A DNA stretch of 62,706 bases from Achromobacter insuavis (GTDB taxonomy: Bacteria > Pseudomonadota > Gammaproteobacteria > Burkholderiales > Burkholderiaceae_B), in contig NZ_CADIJR010000036.1 in assembly GCF_902859645.1 (NCBI RefSeq), positions 1 through 62,706 of the forward strand, in the 5' to 3' direction. Within the stretch, counting starts at the first letter, position 1, and every line of letters starts with the position of its first letter. Shown here piece after piece: positions 53,751 to 62,706 of the stretch. Position numbers and translations under genes: made by a program. The notes below the pieces were generated by a model. It was not told where the DNA came from. It made no database searches and worked only from the letters and a program-made list of their open reading frames with translations.

Positions 53751-54779
53751 TCAGAACCAGAAGCGCACGCCCGCCAGCACGGCGGCCTGCGAGCGGCCTT
53801 GGCCGGCGGCGGACGCATAGTCCGCGGTGCGGCCGAACTTACGTTCGAAGGATACCCCGATGTAGGGCGCGAATTCGCGCGTGACCTCGTAGCGCAGGCG
53901 CAGCGACAGCGAGCCCTTGGACAGGCCCGAGCCGATGCCGCGTTCGGGGTCGTTGCGGCCATAGGCGCTGGCCTCGAGTTCGGGGGTGAATATCAGACGC
54001 TGGGTAAGCAGCAGGTCGTACTCGGCCTTCATGGCCAGCGCGGTGCGGCCGGACGGGCCGGCGTAGGCGGTGGTCTCGAACTCGATGTTGTAGGGCAGCA
54101 CGCCCTCGATGCCGAGCGCCGCCCAGTTGCGCTTGGGGCCGGCGCCGACGTCGCGGCGCGCGCCCAGCTGCAGGTCCCAGAAGGGCGAGATGGCATGGCT
54201 CCAGAAGGCTTCCACCTTGCCGTCCGAGCCGCCGCCGCTTTCACGTTCGCCTTCGCTCTTGAGCACCAGCCGGTCGGTGGCGGTGCCCCACCAGAAGCGG
54301 CCGTCCCACTCCAGCGCGTTCTGGCCGTCGCGGTTGCGCGACCAGCCGAACTTGTCGAACAGCAGCCGCGACGAGGCCGCGTTGTCCATCATGTGCGGGT
54401 GGATCCCGTAACTGTCGTAGCCGCGCTGGCCGGCGCCGTCGCTGGACGGCAGGCTGCCGACGGGCGGGGCGGCGGCGGGCGCGCCATGGTCCATGCCGGG
54501 CATGGACGAATGATCCATGGCGGGCGGCATTGCCGGCTGGGGCTTGGCGGCGCCGTGGTCCATGCCGGGCATGGACGAGTGATCCATGGCCGGCGGCGTT
54601 GCCGGCTGCGGCTTGGCGGCGCCATGATCCATGCCTGGCATCGAACCGTGGTCCATGCCGGCGTGGTCGCTCATGGCCTGGCCGTGGGCCGGCTGGCCGG
54701 CCGCGCCCGCCAGCAGGGCGGCGGCCAGCGCGGCGCGGCGCGACAAGGGAAAGAAAATGCGCATGTTCCGTTTTCTCAT
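53751..54779 (-). CDS. copB: Copper resistance protein B, outer membrane
   Basis: 342 residues. N-terminal signal (MRIFFPLSRRAALAAALLAG), a Met/His-rich segment at about 36-105 built from units such as MDHSSMPGMDHG, then an outer-membrane beta-barrel (SRLLFDKFGWSRNRDGQNAL, FWSHAISPFWDLQLGARRDV) ending RFWF. ATG 54779 is three bases beyond the copA stop, with GGAG in the copA end serving as ribosome site. CopB works with CopA in periplasmic copper tolerance. Confidence 0.94.
   Translation of the reverse strand: MRKRNMRIFFPLSRRAALAAALLAGAAGQPAHGQAMSDHAGMDHGSMPGMDHGAAKPQPATPPAMDHSSMPGMDHGAAKPQPAMPPAMDHSSMPGMDHGAPAAAPPVGSLPSSDGAGQRGYDSYGIHPHMMDNAASSRLLFDKFGWSRNRDGQNALEWDGRFWWGTATDRLVLKSEGERESGGGSDGKVEAFWSHAISPFWDLQLGARRDVGAGPKRNWAALGIEGVLPYNIEFETTAYAGPSGRTALAMKAEYDLLLTQRLIFTPELEASAYGRNDPERGIGSGLSKGSLSLRLRYEVTREFAPYIGVSFERKFGRTADYASAAGQGRSQAAVLAGVRFWF
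54481..54663 (-). repeat. 69-bp tandem repeat coding Met/His-rich copper-binding units
   Basis: Two full 69-base units (54481-54549, 54550-54618) and a partial third (54619 to about 54663) inside copB, coding 23-residue units of the type MDHSSMPGMDHGAAKPQPA. Units are nearly identical in DNA, so unit number is likely to vary between strains. Confidence 0.88.
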
Positions 54780-54782
54780 CGC

Positions 54783-56594
54783 CTACTCCACCACGACCGC
54801 CCTGAACATGCCGGCCTCCATGTGGTACAGCAGGTGGCAGTGGTAGGCCCAGTTGCCGCGGGCATCGGCGCTGACGCGGTAGCTCAGGCGCTGCGCGGGG
54901 TTGAGCGACAGGGTGTGCTTGCGCACCAGGAAGGCGCCGTCGGGCGATTCCAGGTCGCTCCACAGGCCGTGCAGGTGGATGGGGTGGGTCATCATGGTGT
55001 CGTTGACCAGCACGAAGCGCACCCGCTCGCCATGGCGCAGCACGATGGGCCTGGCGTCGGAGAACTTCACGCCGTTGAACGACCACATGTAGCGTTCCAT
55101 GTTGCCGGTCAGGTGCAGTTCGATCTCGCGGGTCGGCGCGCGGTTGTCGTCGGGTTCGCGGATCGAGCGCAGGTCGGCGTAGGTCAGCACGCGGCGGCCG
55201 TTGTCGCGCAGGCCGATGCCGGGATCGTCCAGACGGGTGGACACCACGTCGGGCAGCATCGAGTTGCCGGGGCCGCGTTCCTCGGGATAGGGGTGCCTGA
55301 CCTCGACGATGCCGCCCTGGCCGGCGCCGCTGCCGTGGGCGCCGCCGTGGTCCATGCCGGGCATTGCGCCGTGGTTCATGCCGGCCATCGCGCCGGCCGC
55401 CGCCGGGGCGGCGCCGTGATCCATGCCGCTCATGCCCGCCATGTCGTGACCGCCTCCGCCCATGTCGTGCTTCATGCCCATATCCATCATGCCGAGCAGT
55501 TGCGCGCGATCGACGGCCGGCACTTCGGCCTGCATGCCGGGGCGTGGCGCCAGGGTGGCGCGGGCATAGCCGGAACGGTCCATCGCCTGCGAGAAGATGG
55601 TGTAGGCGCGGTCTTCGGCGGGCTCGACGATCACGTCGTAGGTCTCGGCCACGGCGATGCGGAATTCCTCCACATCGACCGGCCGCACGTCCTGGCCGTC
55701 GGCCGCCACCACCGTCATCTTCAGGCCCGGGATGCGCACGTCGAAGTACGTCATGGCCGAGCCGTTGATGAAGCGCAGGCGCACGCGCTCGCCCGGCTTG
55801 AACAGGCCGGTCCAGTTGCCGGCCGGCGTCGCGCCGTTGGTCAGGAAGGTGTAGGTGGCGCCCGACACGTCCGCCAGGTCGGACGGGTTCATGCGCATCT
55901 GTTCCCACATCAGGCGCTCGGACAGCGCCGCGCGCCAGCCCTTCTCGCCGGCATCGCGGATCAGGCTCTCGACGCTGGGCTGGTTGCGGTTGTAGTAGTC
56001 GGGCATGGCCTTGAGCTTGTCGAAGAGCCGCATCGGGTCTTCGTCCGTCCAGTCCGACAGCAGCACGGTGTAGTCGCGGTCCGCGGCGATGGGGTCGCGC
56101 CGCTTCGGGTCGATGACGATGGCGCCGTACAGGCCCGTCTGCTCCTGGAAACCCGAATGGCTGTGATACCAGTAGGTGCCGCTCTGGCGCACGTCGAAGC
56201 GGTAAGTGAAGGTCTGGCCCGGATCGATGCCCGCAAAGCTCAGGCCCGGCACCCCGTCCATGTCGGTGGGCAGCAGGATGCCGTGCCAGTGGATCGAGGT
56301 CTGTTCGCGCAGGCGGTTGGTGACGTGCAGCGTCACCGTGTCGCCCTCGCGCCAGCGCAGCAGCGGCGCCGGGACCTGGCCGTTGACGGTGGTGGCGATG
56401 CGGGCGGCGCCGGTGAAGTTCACCGGGGTCTCGCCGATCTCCAGGTGGAATTCGGTGCCGCGCAGTTCGGCGGGCAGGGCGGGGGCCGCGGGTTGGCCGA
56501 CGGCGGCGCGCCAGCCGCCCAGCGCCGCGAGCGCGCCGCCGGCGGCCAGCCCCTGCACGAAGCGGCGGCGGGCGGGAATGGGGAAGGCTGTCAT
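54783..56594 (-). CDS. copA: Copper resistance multicopper oxidase CopA
   Basis: Periplasmic Cu(I) oxidase of 603 residues. Twin-arginine signal (ARRRFVQGLAAGGALAALGG) in the first 35 residues. Copper sites: SIHWHGILLPTDMDGVPG, TYWYHSHSGFQEQTGLYGA, HPIHLHGLWSD and NWAYHCHLLYHMEAGM. A Met/His/Gly-rich insert (MDMGMKHDMGGGGHDMAGM and several MDHG units) at about 370-430 resembles the copB repeats. Overlap-free, tightly packed with copB and the cupredoxin gene. Confidence 0.96.
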   Translation of the reverse strand: MTAFPIPARRRFVQGLAAGGALAALGGWRAAVGQPAAPALPAELRGTEFHLEIGETPVNFTGAARIATTVNGQVPAPLLRWREGDTVTLHVTNRLREQTSIHWHGILLPTDMDGVPGLSFAGIDPGQTFTYRFDVRQSGTYWYHSHSGFQEQTGLYGAIVIDPKRRDPIAADRDYTVLLSDWTDEDPMRLFDKLKAMPDYYNRNQPSVESLIRDAGEKGWRAALSERLMWEQMRMNPSDLADVSGATYTFLTNGATPAGNWTGLFKPGERVRLRFINGSAMTYFDVRIPGLKMTVVAADGQDVRPVDVEEFRIAVAETYDVIVEPAEDRAYTIFSQAMDRSGYARATLAPRPGMQAEVPAVDRAQLLGMMDMGMKHDMGGGGHDMAGMSGMDHGAAPAAAGAMAGMNHGAMPGMDHGGAHGSGAGQGGIVEVRHPYPEERGPGNSMLPDVVSTRLDDPGIGLRDNGRRVLTYADLRSIREPDDNRAPTREIELHLTGNMERYMWSFNGVKFSDARPIVLRHGERVRFVLVNDTMMTHPIHLHGLWSDLESPDGAFLVRKHTLSLNPAQRLSYRVSADARGNWAYHCHLLYHMEAGMFRAVVVE

Positions 56595-56612
56595 GACGGA
56601 TCCGCGGCGGCG

Positions 56613-57116
56613 CTACTGCACCGACACCGCGCCCTTCATGCCGGCGGCGTAGTGGCCGGGTTCCAGGCAGCCGAAGGACACGGTGCCGGCGCGGTCGAAC
56701 TTCCAGACGATCTGGCCGCTCTTGCCGCCGTCCAGCGAGACGGCGTTGGCCTCTTCGTGGCGCATGCCGGGGTCTTTCATCATCATGGCGTAGTGGGCCT
56801 GCAGGTCGGCGTCGGTGCCCAGCACCATCTCGTGGCGGATGCGGCCCGAGTTGCGCACGTTGAAGCGCACCGTTTCGCCGGCCTTGACCTGCACCTGGGC
56901 GGGCGTGAAGCGCATGGCGTCGGTCATGTCGATGTCGATGGCGCGGGTGACGCGGGCGGCGTCGCCGGGCGTGCCGATGGGGGCGGAGGCCGCCGGCATG
57001 GCGTGGCCGGCGTGTTCGCCGTGGGTGCCGGCCGCGAACGCGGAGCCGGCGCCGAGCAGGGCGGCCAGGAGCGCCTGTGCCGTGGTTCGGGTGATACGGA
57101 GCAAAGTGCCTTGCAT
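56613..57116 (-). CDS. Periplasmic cupredoxin (CopI-like)
   Basis: Small blue-copper protein of 167 residues from ATG 57116 (AAGGGATC upstream). Signal peptide about 1-29, a His-rich start to the mature chain (GTHGEHAGHAMP), and type I copper ligands apparent as His in IRHEMVLG, Cys and His in FGCLEPGHYAAGM, and Met in the same loop. Family members support copper tolerance in the periplasm. Lies between copS and copA, 18 bases before copA. Confidence 0.9.
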   Translation of the reverse strand: MQGTLLRITRTTAQALLAALLGAGSAFAAGTHGEHAGHAMPAASAPIGTPGDAARVTRAIDIDMTDAMRFTPAQVQVKAGETVRFNVRNSGRIRHEMVLGTDADLQAHYAMMMKDPGMRHEEANAVSLDGGKSGQIVWKFDRAGTVSFGCLEPGHYAAGMKGAVSVQ

Positions 57117-57189
57117 GCTGATCCCTTCGTGGGAGTTGACCATGCGGGCACTGTAGAAAAACCGGGGTGACCCGGTTCTGTCGGCTGGA

Positions 57190-58590
57190 TTACTTCTTTG
57201 TAATGTTGGCGGACGGCGTCCCGGGCAGGGCGCCGCGCAGGGTGATGCCGACCACCGTGCCGGCGGCGCCGGAGGTGGCGTCCACGTCGCCGCCGTGCAT
57301 GCGGGCGATGGCGCGCACGATCGCCAGGCCCAGGCCGTGGCCCTCGCTGCGCGGCGCGCGCGCCTGGCCAGAGCGGAAGAAGCGGTCGAAGATGCGCGGC
57401 AGGTCGGCGGCCGGGATCGGCGCGCCGGGGTTGCGCACCTCGACCCGCGCGCCAGCCGGCAGCGGCTGGCAGGCCAGCACGATCTCGCCGCCGCGCGGCG
57501 TGGCCTTGATGGCGTTGGAGATCAGGTTCGCGAGCGCCCGCCGCACCAGCCCGGGATTGGCGGCGATGAGGGCGTCGCCGTCGCAGCGCAGCGTGACGCC
57601 GCTGTCTTCCAGCGCCGCCTCGTAGAAGTCGGCGACGCGCCGGGCCTCGGCGGCCAGCGAGACCGGCGCCAGGTCGGCGGCGCGTTCGCCGCGGTCGGCG
57701 CGGGCCAGGAACAGCATGTCGTTGACCAGCGTCTTCAGGTCTTCCAGCGTTTCCAGGTTGGATTCGAGCGCGTCGCGCAGCTCGGCCGCGTCGCGGCCGC
57801 TGGACAGGGTCACCTGGGTGCCGTTGATCAGCGTGGCCAGCGGCGTGCGCAGCTCGTGCGCGACGTCGGCGTTGAAGCCTTCCATCTGCTGGTAGGCGGC
57901 CTGCAGCCGTTCCAGCGTGCGGTTGAACGACAGCACCAGCTCGTGCAGCTCGCGGTCGGTGTCGCGCAGCGGCAGGCGCACGGCCAGGTTGTCGGGCTGG
58001 ATGCGGGCGGCCTGCTCCGACAGCCGGCGGGTGGGCGCCATGCTGCGGCGCACCGCCCAGGCCGCCAGCACCACCGTGGCGCCGACCCACAGCGCGCAGA
58101 TCAGCGCCAGCGCGGTGCCGTAGGCGTACAGGAACTGCGAGCTGGTGCGGGTGCTGACCGCCACCGTCAGGTGCGCGCCCGACAGGATGCGGTCGTCGAC
58201 CGCGACGCGCAGGCCGCGCATGCGGCTGCCGTCGGCCAGTTGCAGCAGCACCTGCCGGTCCGGCAGCGTCTGCAGGGTTTCGGGCGCGTCGCCGCCGTAG
58301 ACGGGGTGCCCTTGCGCGTCGACGATCCAGATGCCCAGCTGGCTCTGGCCGGTGCGCATGTCGTCGAACGTGGCGGCCAGGTCGTGCAGGCCGCGCGCGT
58401 TGTTCTGCATGTCGATCAGGTGGTTGATGAGTTCCAGCTTGCCGCTGACCTCGGTGATCTCCTGGCGTTCGACTTCGCGCTTGAGGGCCCAGAACAGGGT
58501 GGCGCCCGCGACGCTGGAGACCAGCAGGGCGATGACGCCCAGCAGCAGGGTCAGGCGCGCCTGCATCGAGCGCACGCGCGGCGGTTTCAT
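57190..58590 (-). CDS. copS: Heavy-metal sensor histidine kinase CopS/CusS-like
   Basis: 466 residues. TM1 at about 13-34, periplasmic sensor of about 120 residues, TM2 at about 158-180, HAMP, H-box His245 in [18 protein letters not shown], and ATPase domain with [13 protein letters not shown] and [18 protein letters not shown]. Overlaps copR by four bases. It would sense periplasmic copper and phosphorylate CopR. Confidence 0.94.
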   Translation of the reverse strand: MKPPRVRSMQARLTLLLGVIALLVSSVAGATLFWALKREVERQEITEVSGKLELINHLIDMQNNARGLHDLAATFDDMRTGQSQLGIWIVDAQGHPVYGGDAPETLQTLPDRQVLLQLADGSRMRGLRVAVDDRILSGAHLTVAVSTRTSSQFLYAYGTALALICALWVGATVVLAAWAVRRSMAPTRRLSEQAARIQPDNLAVRLPLRDTDRELHELVLSFNRTLERLQAAYQQMEGFNADVAHELRTPLATLINGTQVTLSSGRDAAELRDALESNLETLEDLKTLVNDMLFLARADRGERAADLAPVSLAAEARRVADFYEAALEDSGVTLRCDGDALIAANPGLVRRALANLISNAIKATPRGGEIVLACQPLPAGARVEVRNPGAPIPAADLPRIFDRFFRSGQARAPRSEGHGLGLAIVRAIARMHGGDVDATSGAAGTVVGITLRGALPGTPSANITKK

Positions 58591-59273
58591 TCGCGCGCGG
58601 GCTCCGGCCGCGATTCGAGCACGTAGCCCATGCCGCGCACGGTGTGCAGCAGCTTGGCCTCGAACGGGTCGTCCAGCTTGCTGCGCAGGCGCCGCACGGC
58701 CACGTCGATGACGTTGGTGTCGCTGTCGAAGTTCATGTCCCAGACCTGTTCGGCCAGGGTGGTGCGCGACAGCACCTGGCCCTGGCGCCGCAGCAGCAGG
58801 GCCAGCAGGTTGAATTCCTTGGCGGTCAGGTCCAGGCGGCGGCCGCCGCGCGCGACCTTGCGGCGCGCCAGGTCCAGCTCCAGGTCGGCCAGGCGGAACA
58901 CGGTGGGTTCCTGCGAGCGGCCGCGCCGCAGCAGGGCCTGCACGCGCGCCAGCAGTTCGGAGAAGGCGAAGGGCTTGACCAGGTAGTCGTCGGCGCCGCC
59001 TTCGAGGCCGCGCACGCGGTCCTCGACGGCGTCGCGCGCGGTCAGCATCAGGATCGGGGTGTCCTTGTTGGCGCGCACGGCGGCCAGGATGCCGAAGCCG
59101 TCCACGCCGGGCAGCATCACGTCCAGCACGATCAGGTCGTAGGCGCCTTCCAGCGCCAGGTGCAGGCCGTTGACGCCGTCGCGCGCCAGGTCGACGACGT
59201 GGCTCTGTTCCGACAACCCTTTCTTGAGGTAGTCGGCCAGCTTGGGTTCGTCTTCGATGACCAGGATGCGCAT
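58587..59273 (-). CDS. copR: Response regulator CopR/CusR-like (OmpR family)
   Basis: 228 residues. Receiver domain with phospho-acceptor Asp51 in [15 protein letters not shown] and winged-helix output domain at about 130-222 ([40 protein letters not shown]). It heads the copper operon copR-copS-cupredoxin-copA-copB-DUF411. The operon gap with phoR is 64 bases and shows no strong promoter by eye. Confidence 0.94.
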   Translation of the reverse strand: MRILVIEDEPKLADYLKKGLSEQSHVVDLARDGVNGLHLALEGAYDLIVLDVMLPGVDGFGILAAVRANKDTPILMLTARDAVEDRVRGLEGGADDYLVKPFAFSELLARVQALLRRGRSQEPTVFRLADLELDLARRKVARGGRRLDLTAKEFNLLALLLRRQGQVLSRTTLAEQVWDMNFDSDTNVIDVAVRRLRSKLDDPFEAKLLHTVRGMGYVLESRPEPARE

Positions 59274-59337
59274 GGCCGGAAATTTACCATCCGCGCCGCG
59301 ATCGCGGCGCGGATGGCGTGCATCGCGTGAGGCCTGT

Positions 59338-60645
59338 TCAGGCGGACGGGTCGACGGCGATGCGGTCCGGCGGGAAGCGCAGCGCGAACAGGCTGCCCTT
59401 GCCGGGCTCGCTGGTGATGAACAGCTCGGCGTCGTGGCGCATGGCGATGTGCTTGGTGATCGCCAGCCCCAGGCCGGTGCCGCCGACGGCGCGCGAGCGG
59501 CCGCGGTCGACGCGGTAGAAGCGTTCGGTCAGGCGCGGGATGTGGCGGGCCGGGATGCCGATGCCGGTGTCCTGCACGCTGTAGCGGCCGCCGCCGTCGG
59601 GTTCGCGTTCCCAGCGCACGGTGATGGTGCCGCCGTCGGGGGTGTAGCGCACGGCGTTGGTCAGCAGGTTCGACAGGGCGGAGGTCAGTTCGGTCTCGGC
59701 GCCGAGCACGTCGAGCGATTCGTCGATGTGCCATTCGAGCACGTGGCGTCCGCCCGACAGGGCCTCGATCTGCTGGCGCGCCTTCTGCAGCAGCGCGCCC
59801 ATGTTGACCGCGCGCGGGTCGCTGCCCGGCGACGATTCCAGCGTCGACAGCGTCAGCAGGTCCTCGACGATGGCCTGCATGCGCTGGGCCTGCTCGTGCA
59901 TCATGTCCAGGTACTGCGCGCGCTGCTCGGGCGGCAGGGCGTCGGCGGGCATGTCGCGCAGCGTTTCCAGGAAGCCGGCCAGCACCGTCAGCGGCGTGCG
60001 CAGTTCGTGCGAGACGTTGGCGACGAAATCGCGGCGGGTGGTCTCCAGGCGCTCGATCTGGGTGACGTCGCGGGTGATGAGCAGGCGCTGGTTGCTGGCG
60101 TAGGCCGTCAGCTGCATCATCATCAGCCGTTCCTGGCCGTTCTGGCCCAGGCGCACCAGGATCGGGTCGGGCCAGGAGGCGCGGTGGGCGTATTCGACGA
60201 ATTCCGGCGCCCGCAGCAGGTTCAGCAGGTTGTGGCCGCGGTCGGCCGGCAGGCGCAGGCCCAGGTGCTGGCGCGCCATGCGGTTGCACCAGTCGATCTG
60301 GAAGTCTTCATTGAGGGTGACCGCGCCGTCCGGCAGCGCCTGGGCGGCCGCCAGCATGCCCTGCATGGTGTCGCGGGTCTCGGTCAGCTCGCGGGCGCGG
60401 GCCCGGGTGTAGCGGTAGAGGGGGGCGAGGATGTCGTCCCAGGGGCCCACCGAGGCGGGCGGCGAGGTGTCGGGGTGCCTGGCCCAGTGGGACACCAGGT
60501 GCAGGCGCCAGCTGCGCCACAGCAGCATGGTGACCAGCGCGGCGCTGAACAGCACCCAGCCGGCCGGATCGCCCATGAGCCATTGCGCCAACAGCGCGAC
60601 CGCCGCCCACAGGGCGACCAGGATAAGAGTGCGCAGCCAGATCAT
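59338..60645 (-). CDS. phoR: Phosphate regulon sensor kinase PhoR
   Basis: 435 residues. Two short membrane segments in the first 45 residues, PAS-like region about 100-190 ([20 protein letters not shown]), H-box His213 in [18 protein letters not shown], ATPase domain with [19 protein letters not shown] and [17 protein letters not shown]. It follows phoB by 12 bases. No pstSCAB-phoU genes are in the window. Length and lack of a large periplasmic domain match PhoR. Confidence 0.94.
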   Translation of the reverse strand: MIWLRTLILVALWAAVALLAQWLMGDPAGWVLFSAALVTMLLWRSWRLHLVSHWARHPDTSPPASVGPWDDILAPLYRYTRARARELTETRDTMQGMLAAAQALPDGAVTLNEDFQIDWCNRMARQHLGLRLPADRGHNLLNLLRAPEFVEYAHRASWPDPILVRLGQNGQERLMMMQLTAYASNQRLLITRDVTQIERLETTRRDFVANVSHELRTPLTVLAGFLETLRDMPADALPPEQRAQYLDMMHEQAQRMQAIVEDLLTLSTLESSPGSDPRAVNMGALLQKARQQIEALSGGRHVLEWHIDESLDVLGAETELTSALSNLLTNAVRYTPDGGTITVRWEREPDGGGRYSVQDTGIGIPARHIPRLTERFYRVDRGRSRAVGGTGLGLAITKHIAMRHDAELFITSEPGKGSLFALRFPPDRIAVDPSA

Positions 60646-60657
60646 CGTGCGGGAGTT

Positions 60658-61356
<699 letters not shown>

Positions 61357-61517
61357 GGCGAATAGGGCACGCTTCGGAGCGCCGGCGCGGCGCGAACATT
61401 GCGATAGTATGGCCGCAATATTTCAGGTATGTGACCAAAGCGTGCGTTCCCGGCCCCGCCGGCGGCATCCGGCAGTCTCCGATAGGCTACCATTGGACGA
61501 TATATCGGGAATTCACC

Positions 61518-62294
61518 ATGCAAAACCCCTCCGAATCGCAACATTCCGCGGATTCCGCCTCCCAATCGACGCATTTCGGCTTCCAATCGGTGCCGGAACA
61601 CGACAAGGCCCGCAAAGTCGCCGAAGTCTTCCATTCCGTGGCCCAGCGCTACGACATCATGAATGATTTCATGTCGGCCGGCCTGCACCGCGTCTGGAAG
61701 GCCTTCACCATCGGCCGCGCGGCCATCCGCCCCGGCATGAAGGTGCTGGACATCGCCGGCGGCACCGGCGACCTGGCCCGTGCCTTCGCCAAGCGCGCCG
61801 GCCCCACCGGCGAGGTCTGGCTGACCGACATCAATGATTCCATGCTGCGGGTCGGCCGCGACCGCCTGGCCGACGCCGGCCAACTGGTGCCCACGGCCGT
61901 CTGTGACGCCGAGCGCCTGCCGTTCCCGACGGGCTATTTCGACCGCGTCAGCGTGGCCTTCGGTCTGCGCAACATGACCCACAAGGACCGCGCGCTGGCC
62001 GAAATGACCCGCGTGCTCAAGCCGGGCGGCAAGCTGCTGGTGCTGGAATTCTCCCGCATCGCCAAACCGCTGGCGCCGGCCTACGACTGGTATTCCTTCA
62101 ACGTGCTGCCCTGGCTGGGCAAGACCGTGGCCAAGGACGAAGCCAGCTACCGCTACCTGGCGGAATCCATCCGCATGCACCCCGACCAGGAAACCCTGGC
62201 GGACATGCTGCGCACCGCCGGCCTGGAGCGGGTGCAGTACTTCAACCTGACGGCCGGCATCGCCGCCCTGCATGAGGGTGTGCGCCTGGGCTGA
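61518..62294 (+). CDS. ubiE: Ubiquinone/menaquinone biosynthesis C-methyltransferase
   Basis: 258 residues, SAM-dependent C-methyltransferase acting in quinone synthesis. UbiE motifs: [20 protein letters not shown], the SAM site [34 protein letters not shown] and [15 protein letters not shown] 61518 is chosen; the longer frame upstream overlaps the phoB region. It has an N-terminal extension of about 20 residues before the family core. Confidence 0.95.
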   Translation: MQNPSESQHSADSASQSTHFGFQSVPEHDKARKVAEVFHSVAQRYDIMNDFMSAGLHRVWKAFTIGRAAIRPGMKVLDIAGGTGDLARAFAKRAGPTGEVWLTDINDSMLRVGRDRLADAGQLVPTAVCDAERLPFPTGYFDRVSVAFGLRNMTHKDRALAEMTRVLKPGGKLLVLEFSRIAKPLAPAYDWYSFNVLPWLGKTVAKDEASYRYLAESIRMHPDQETLADMLRTAGLERVQYFNLTAGIAALHEGVRLG

Positions 62295-62362
62295 ACGTCC
62301 CGGGGTCCGATACGGCTTTTCTTCGCCCCGGGGGAACTTGTGGGGCGACGGCTTGTCCGTTA

Positions 62363-62391
62363 TTCTTACGTCATTCAGATTATTGTAAGAA
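62363..62391. promoter_or_regulatory. Inverted repeat TTCTTAC-N15-GTAAGAA before the last gene
   Basis: Perfect 7-bp arms (62363-62369, 62385-62391) in an AT-rich stretch of the 179-base gap after ubiE. A possible -35/-10 pair (TTGTCC, 17 bases, CAGATT) overlaps it, so it may be an operator over the promoter of the Tim44-like gene. Confidence 0.4.
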
Positions 62392-62473
62392 AGTCGCGCT
62401 GAACGGCCGCACGATCCGTGCGGCTTTCCGCTGCTCGGGGCAGCGGGAAGCGCGGGTACGAGGGAGCAAATCC

Positions 62474-62706
62474 ATGACCAAATTCTGTTTCTCGCGGTTT
62501 GTCGCCGCGGCGCTCATCGCCATTTCCGGCGCAGCGTTGGTGACGGCGTCGTTTGACGCCGAAGCCCGCCGCGCAGGCGGCGGCAGCAGCGTCGGCCGCC
62601 AATCCTCCAATGTGACCCAGCAGCGCCAGGCCACCACGCCGCCGGCCGCCGCCAACAACACCGCGGGCGCTACCGCCGCGCCGGCCGCCGCCGGCGCCGC
62701 CACGGC
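62474..62706 (+). CDS. Tim44-like domain protein, 5' part only
   Basis: The first 77 residues are visible: hydrophobic signal-like segment (FVAAALIAISGAALVTASFD) followed by ARRAGGGSSVGRQSSNVTQQ and an Ala/Pro/Thr-rich low-complexity stretch. This N-terminus is typical of beta-proteobacterial Tim44-like membrane proteins, whose conserved domain would lie beyond the window. The assignment rests on that pattern from memory. Confidence 0.65.
   Translation, partial: MTKFCFSRFVAAALIAISGAALVTASFDAEARRAGGGSSVGRQSSNVTQQRQATTPPAAANNTAGATAAPAAAGAAT

Noticed and set aside
53505-57170. Plus-strand open frame of 1221 codons through the copper operon
   Set aside because: It is antisense to copB, copA and the cupredoxin gene, all with clear motifs. 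The translation is Ala/Gly/His/Arg-rich low complexity, as expected for a shadow in GC-rich DNA.
61357-61517. Pho box in the phoB-ubiE divergent region
   Set aside because: No CTGTCAT direct repeats with 11-base period are present; only an unrelated ATTGCG inverted repeat was found.

Overview
The window is GC-rich (about 66-70% by eye) beta-proteobacterial chromosome, best matched to Alcaligenaceae (Achromobacter/Bordetella). Reasons: two Bug/TctC-type periplasmic receptors, GC-rich codon use, a tandem pair of Porin_4-type porins, metX-metW and PhoBR next to ubiE. Genus assignment is inference; no 16S gene or database search was available.

Layout. 1-3711: the start of a membrane-anchored c-type cytochrome, tRNA-Arg(CCG), a LysR regulator and a 14-TM MFS exporter. 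4018-7150: a tandem duplication of about 1.48 kb carrying two near-identical porins, each with its own 3' flank and terminator. 7163-20246: catabolic block with a gentisate-type ring-cleavage dioxygenase, an FAH-family hydrolase, a complete branched-chain-type ABC importer (SBP, two permeases, two ATPases), a nitrilase, GntR and LysR regulators, an arylformamidase-like hydrolase, a Bug receptor and an aspartoacylase-like peptidase. 20381-25297: lipocalin, glutathione synthesis (gshA), a lipase-like hydrolase, a small lipoprotein, an isolated LuxR-type HTH protein and an AEC transporter. 25701-30019: two translationally coupled genes for an unrecognised beta-rich exported protein and a 900-aa exported protein made of one Big-2-like and eight He_PIG-like repeats. 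This is the strongest candidate for an undescribed system.

30096-35672: a sulfolactate catabolic cluster (comC-like and slcC-like dehydrogenases of opposite stereochemistry, a Bug receptor, SuyB and SuyA sulfo-lyase subunits) with a divergent GntR/UTRA regulator. 35823-40868: metX-metW, AmpG-like permease, tandem UspA protein, UPF0126/TRIC-type membrane protein. 40982-46370: GntR regulator, VOC-pxpB-pxpC-pxpA (5-oxoprolinase), LysR, HD phosphohydrolase. 46402-51806: an iron-starvation cell-surface signalling operon (ECF sigma, FecR, STN-TonB receptor, PepSY membrane protein) behind a Fur-box-like site. 51873-53124: serA with a 17-bp-stem bidirectional terminator. 53261-59273: copper resistance operon copR-copS-cupredoxin-copA-copB-DUF411, all on the minus strand. 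59338-62706: phoB-phoR, divergent ubiE, and the start of a Tim44-like membrane protein.

How the genes work together: most of the window is accessory metabolism and envelope function, namely uptake plus breakdown of small organic acids (gentisate-type, sulfolactate, 5-oxoproline), uptake of siderophore iron, and periplasmic copper oxidation and sequestration. The housekeeping islands are gshA, metXW, serA, phoBR and ubiE. No phage, insertion sequence, CRISPR array or rRNA was seen.
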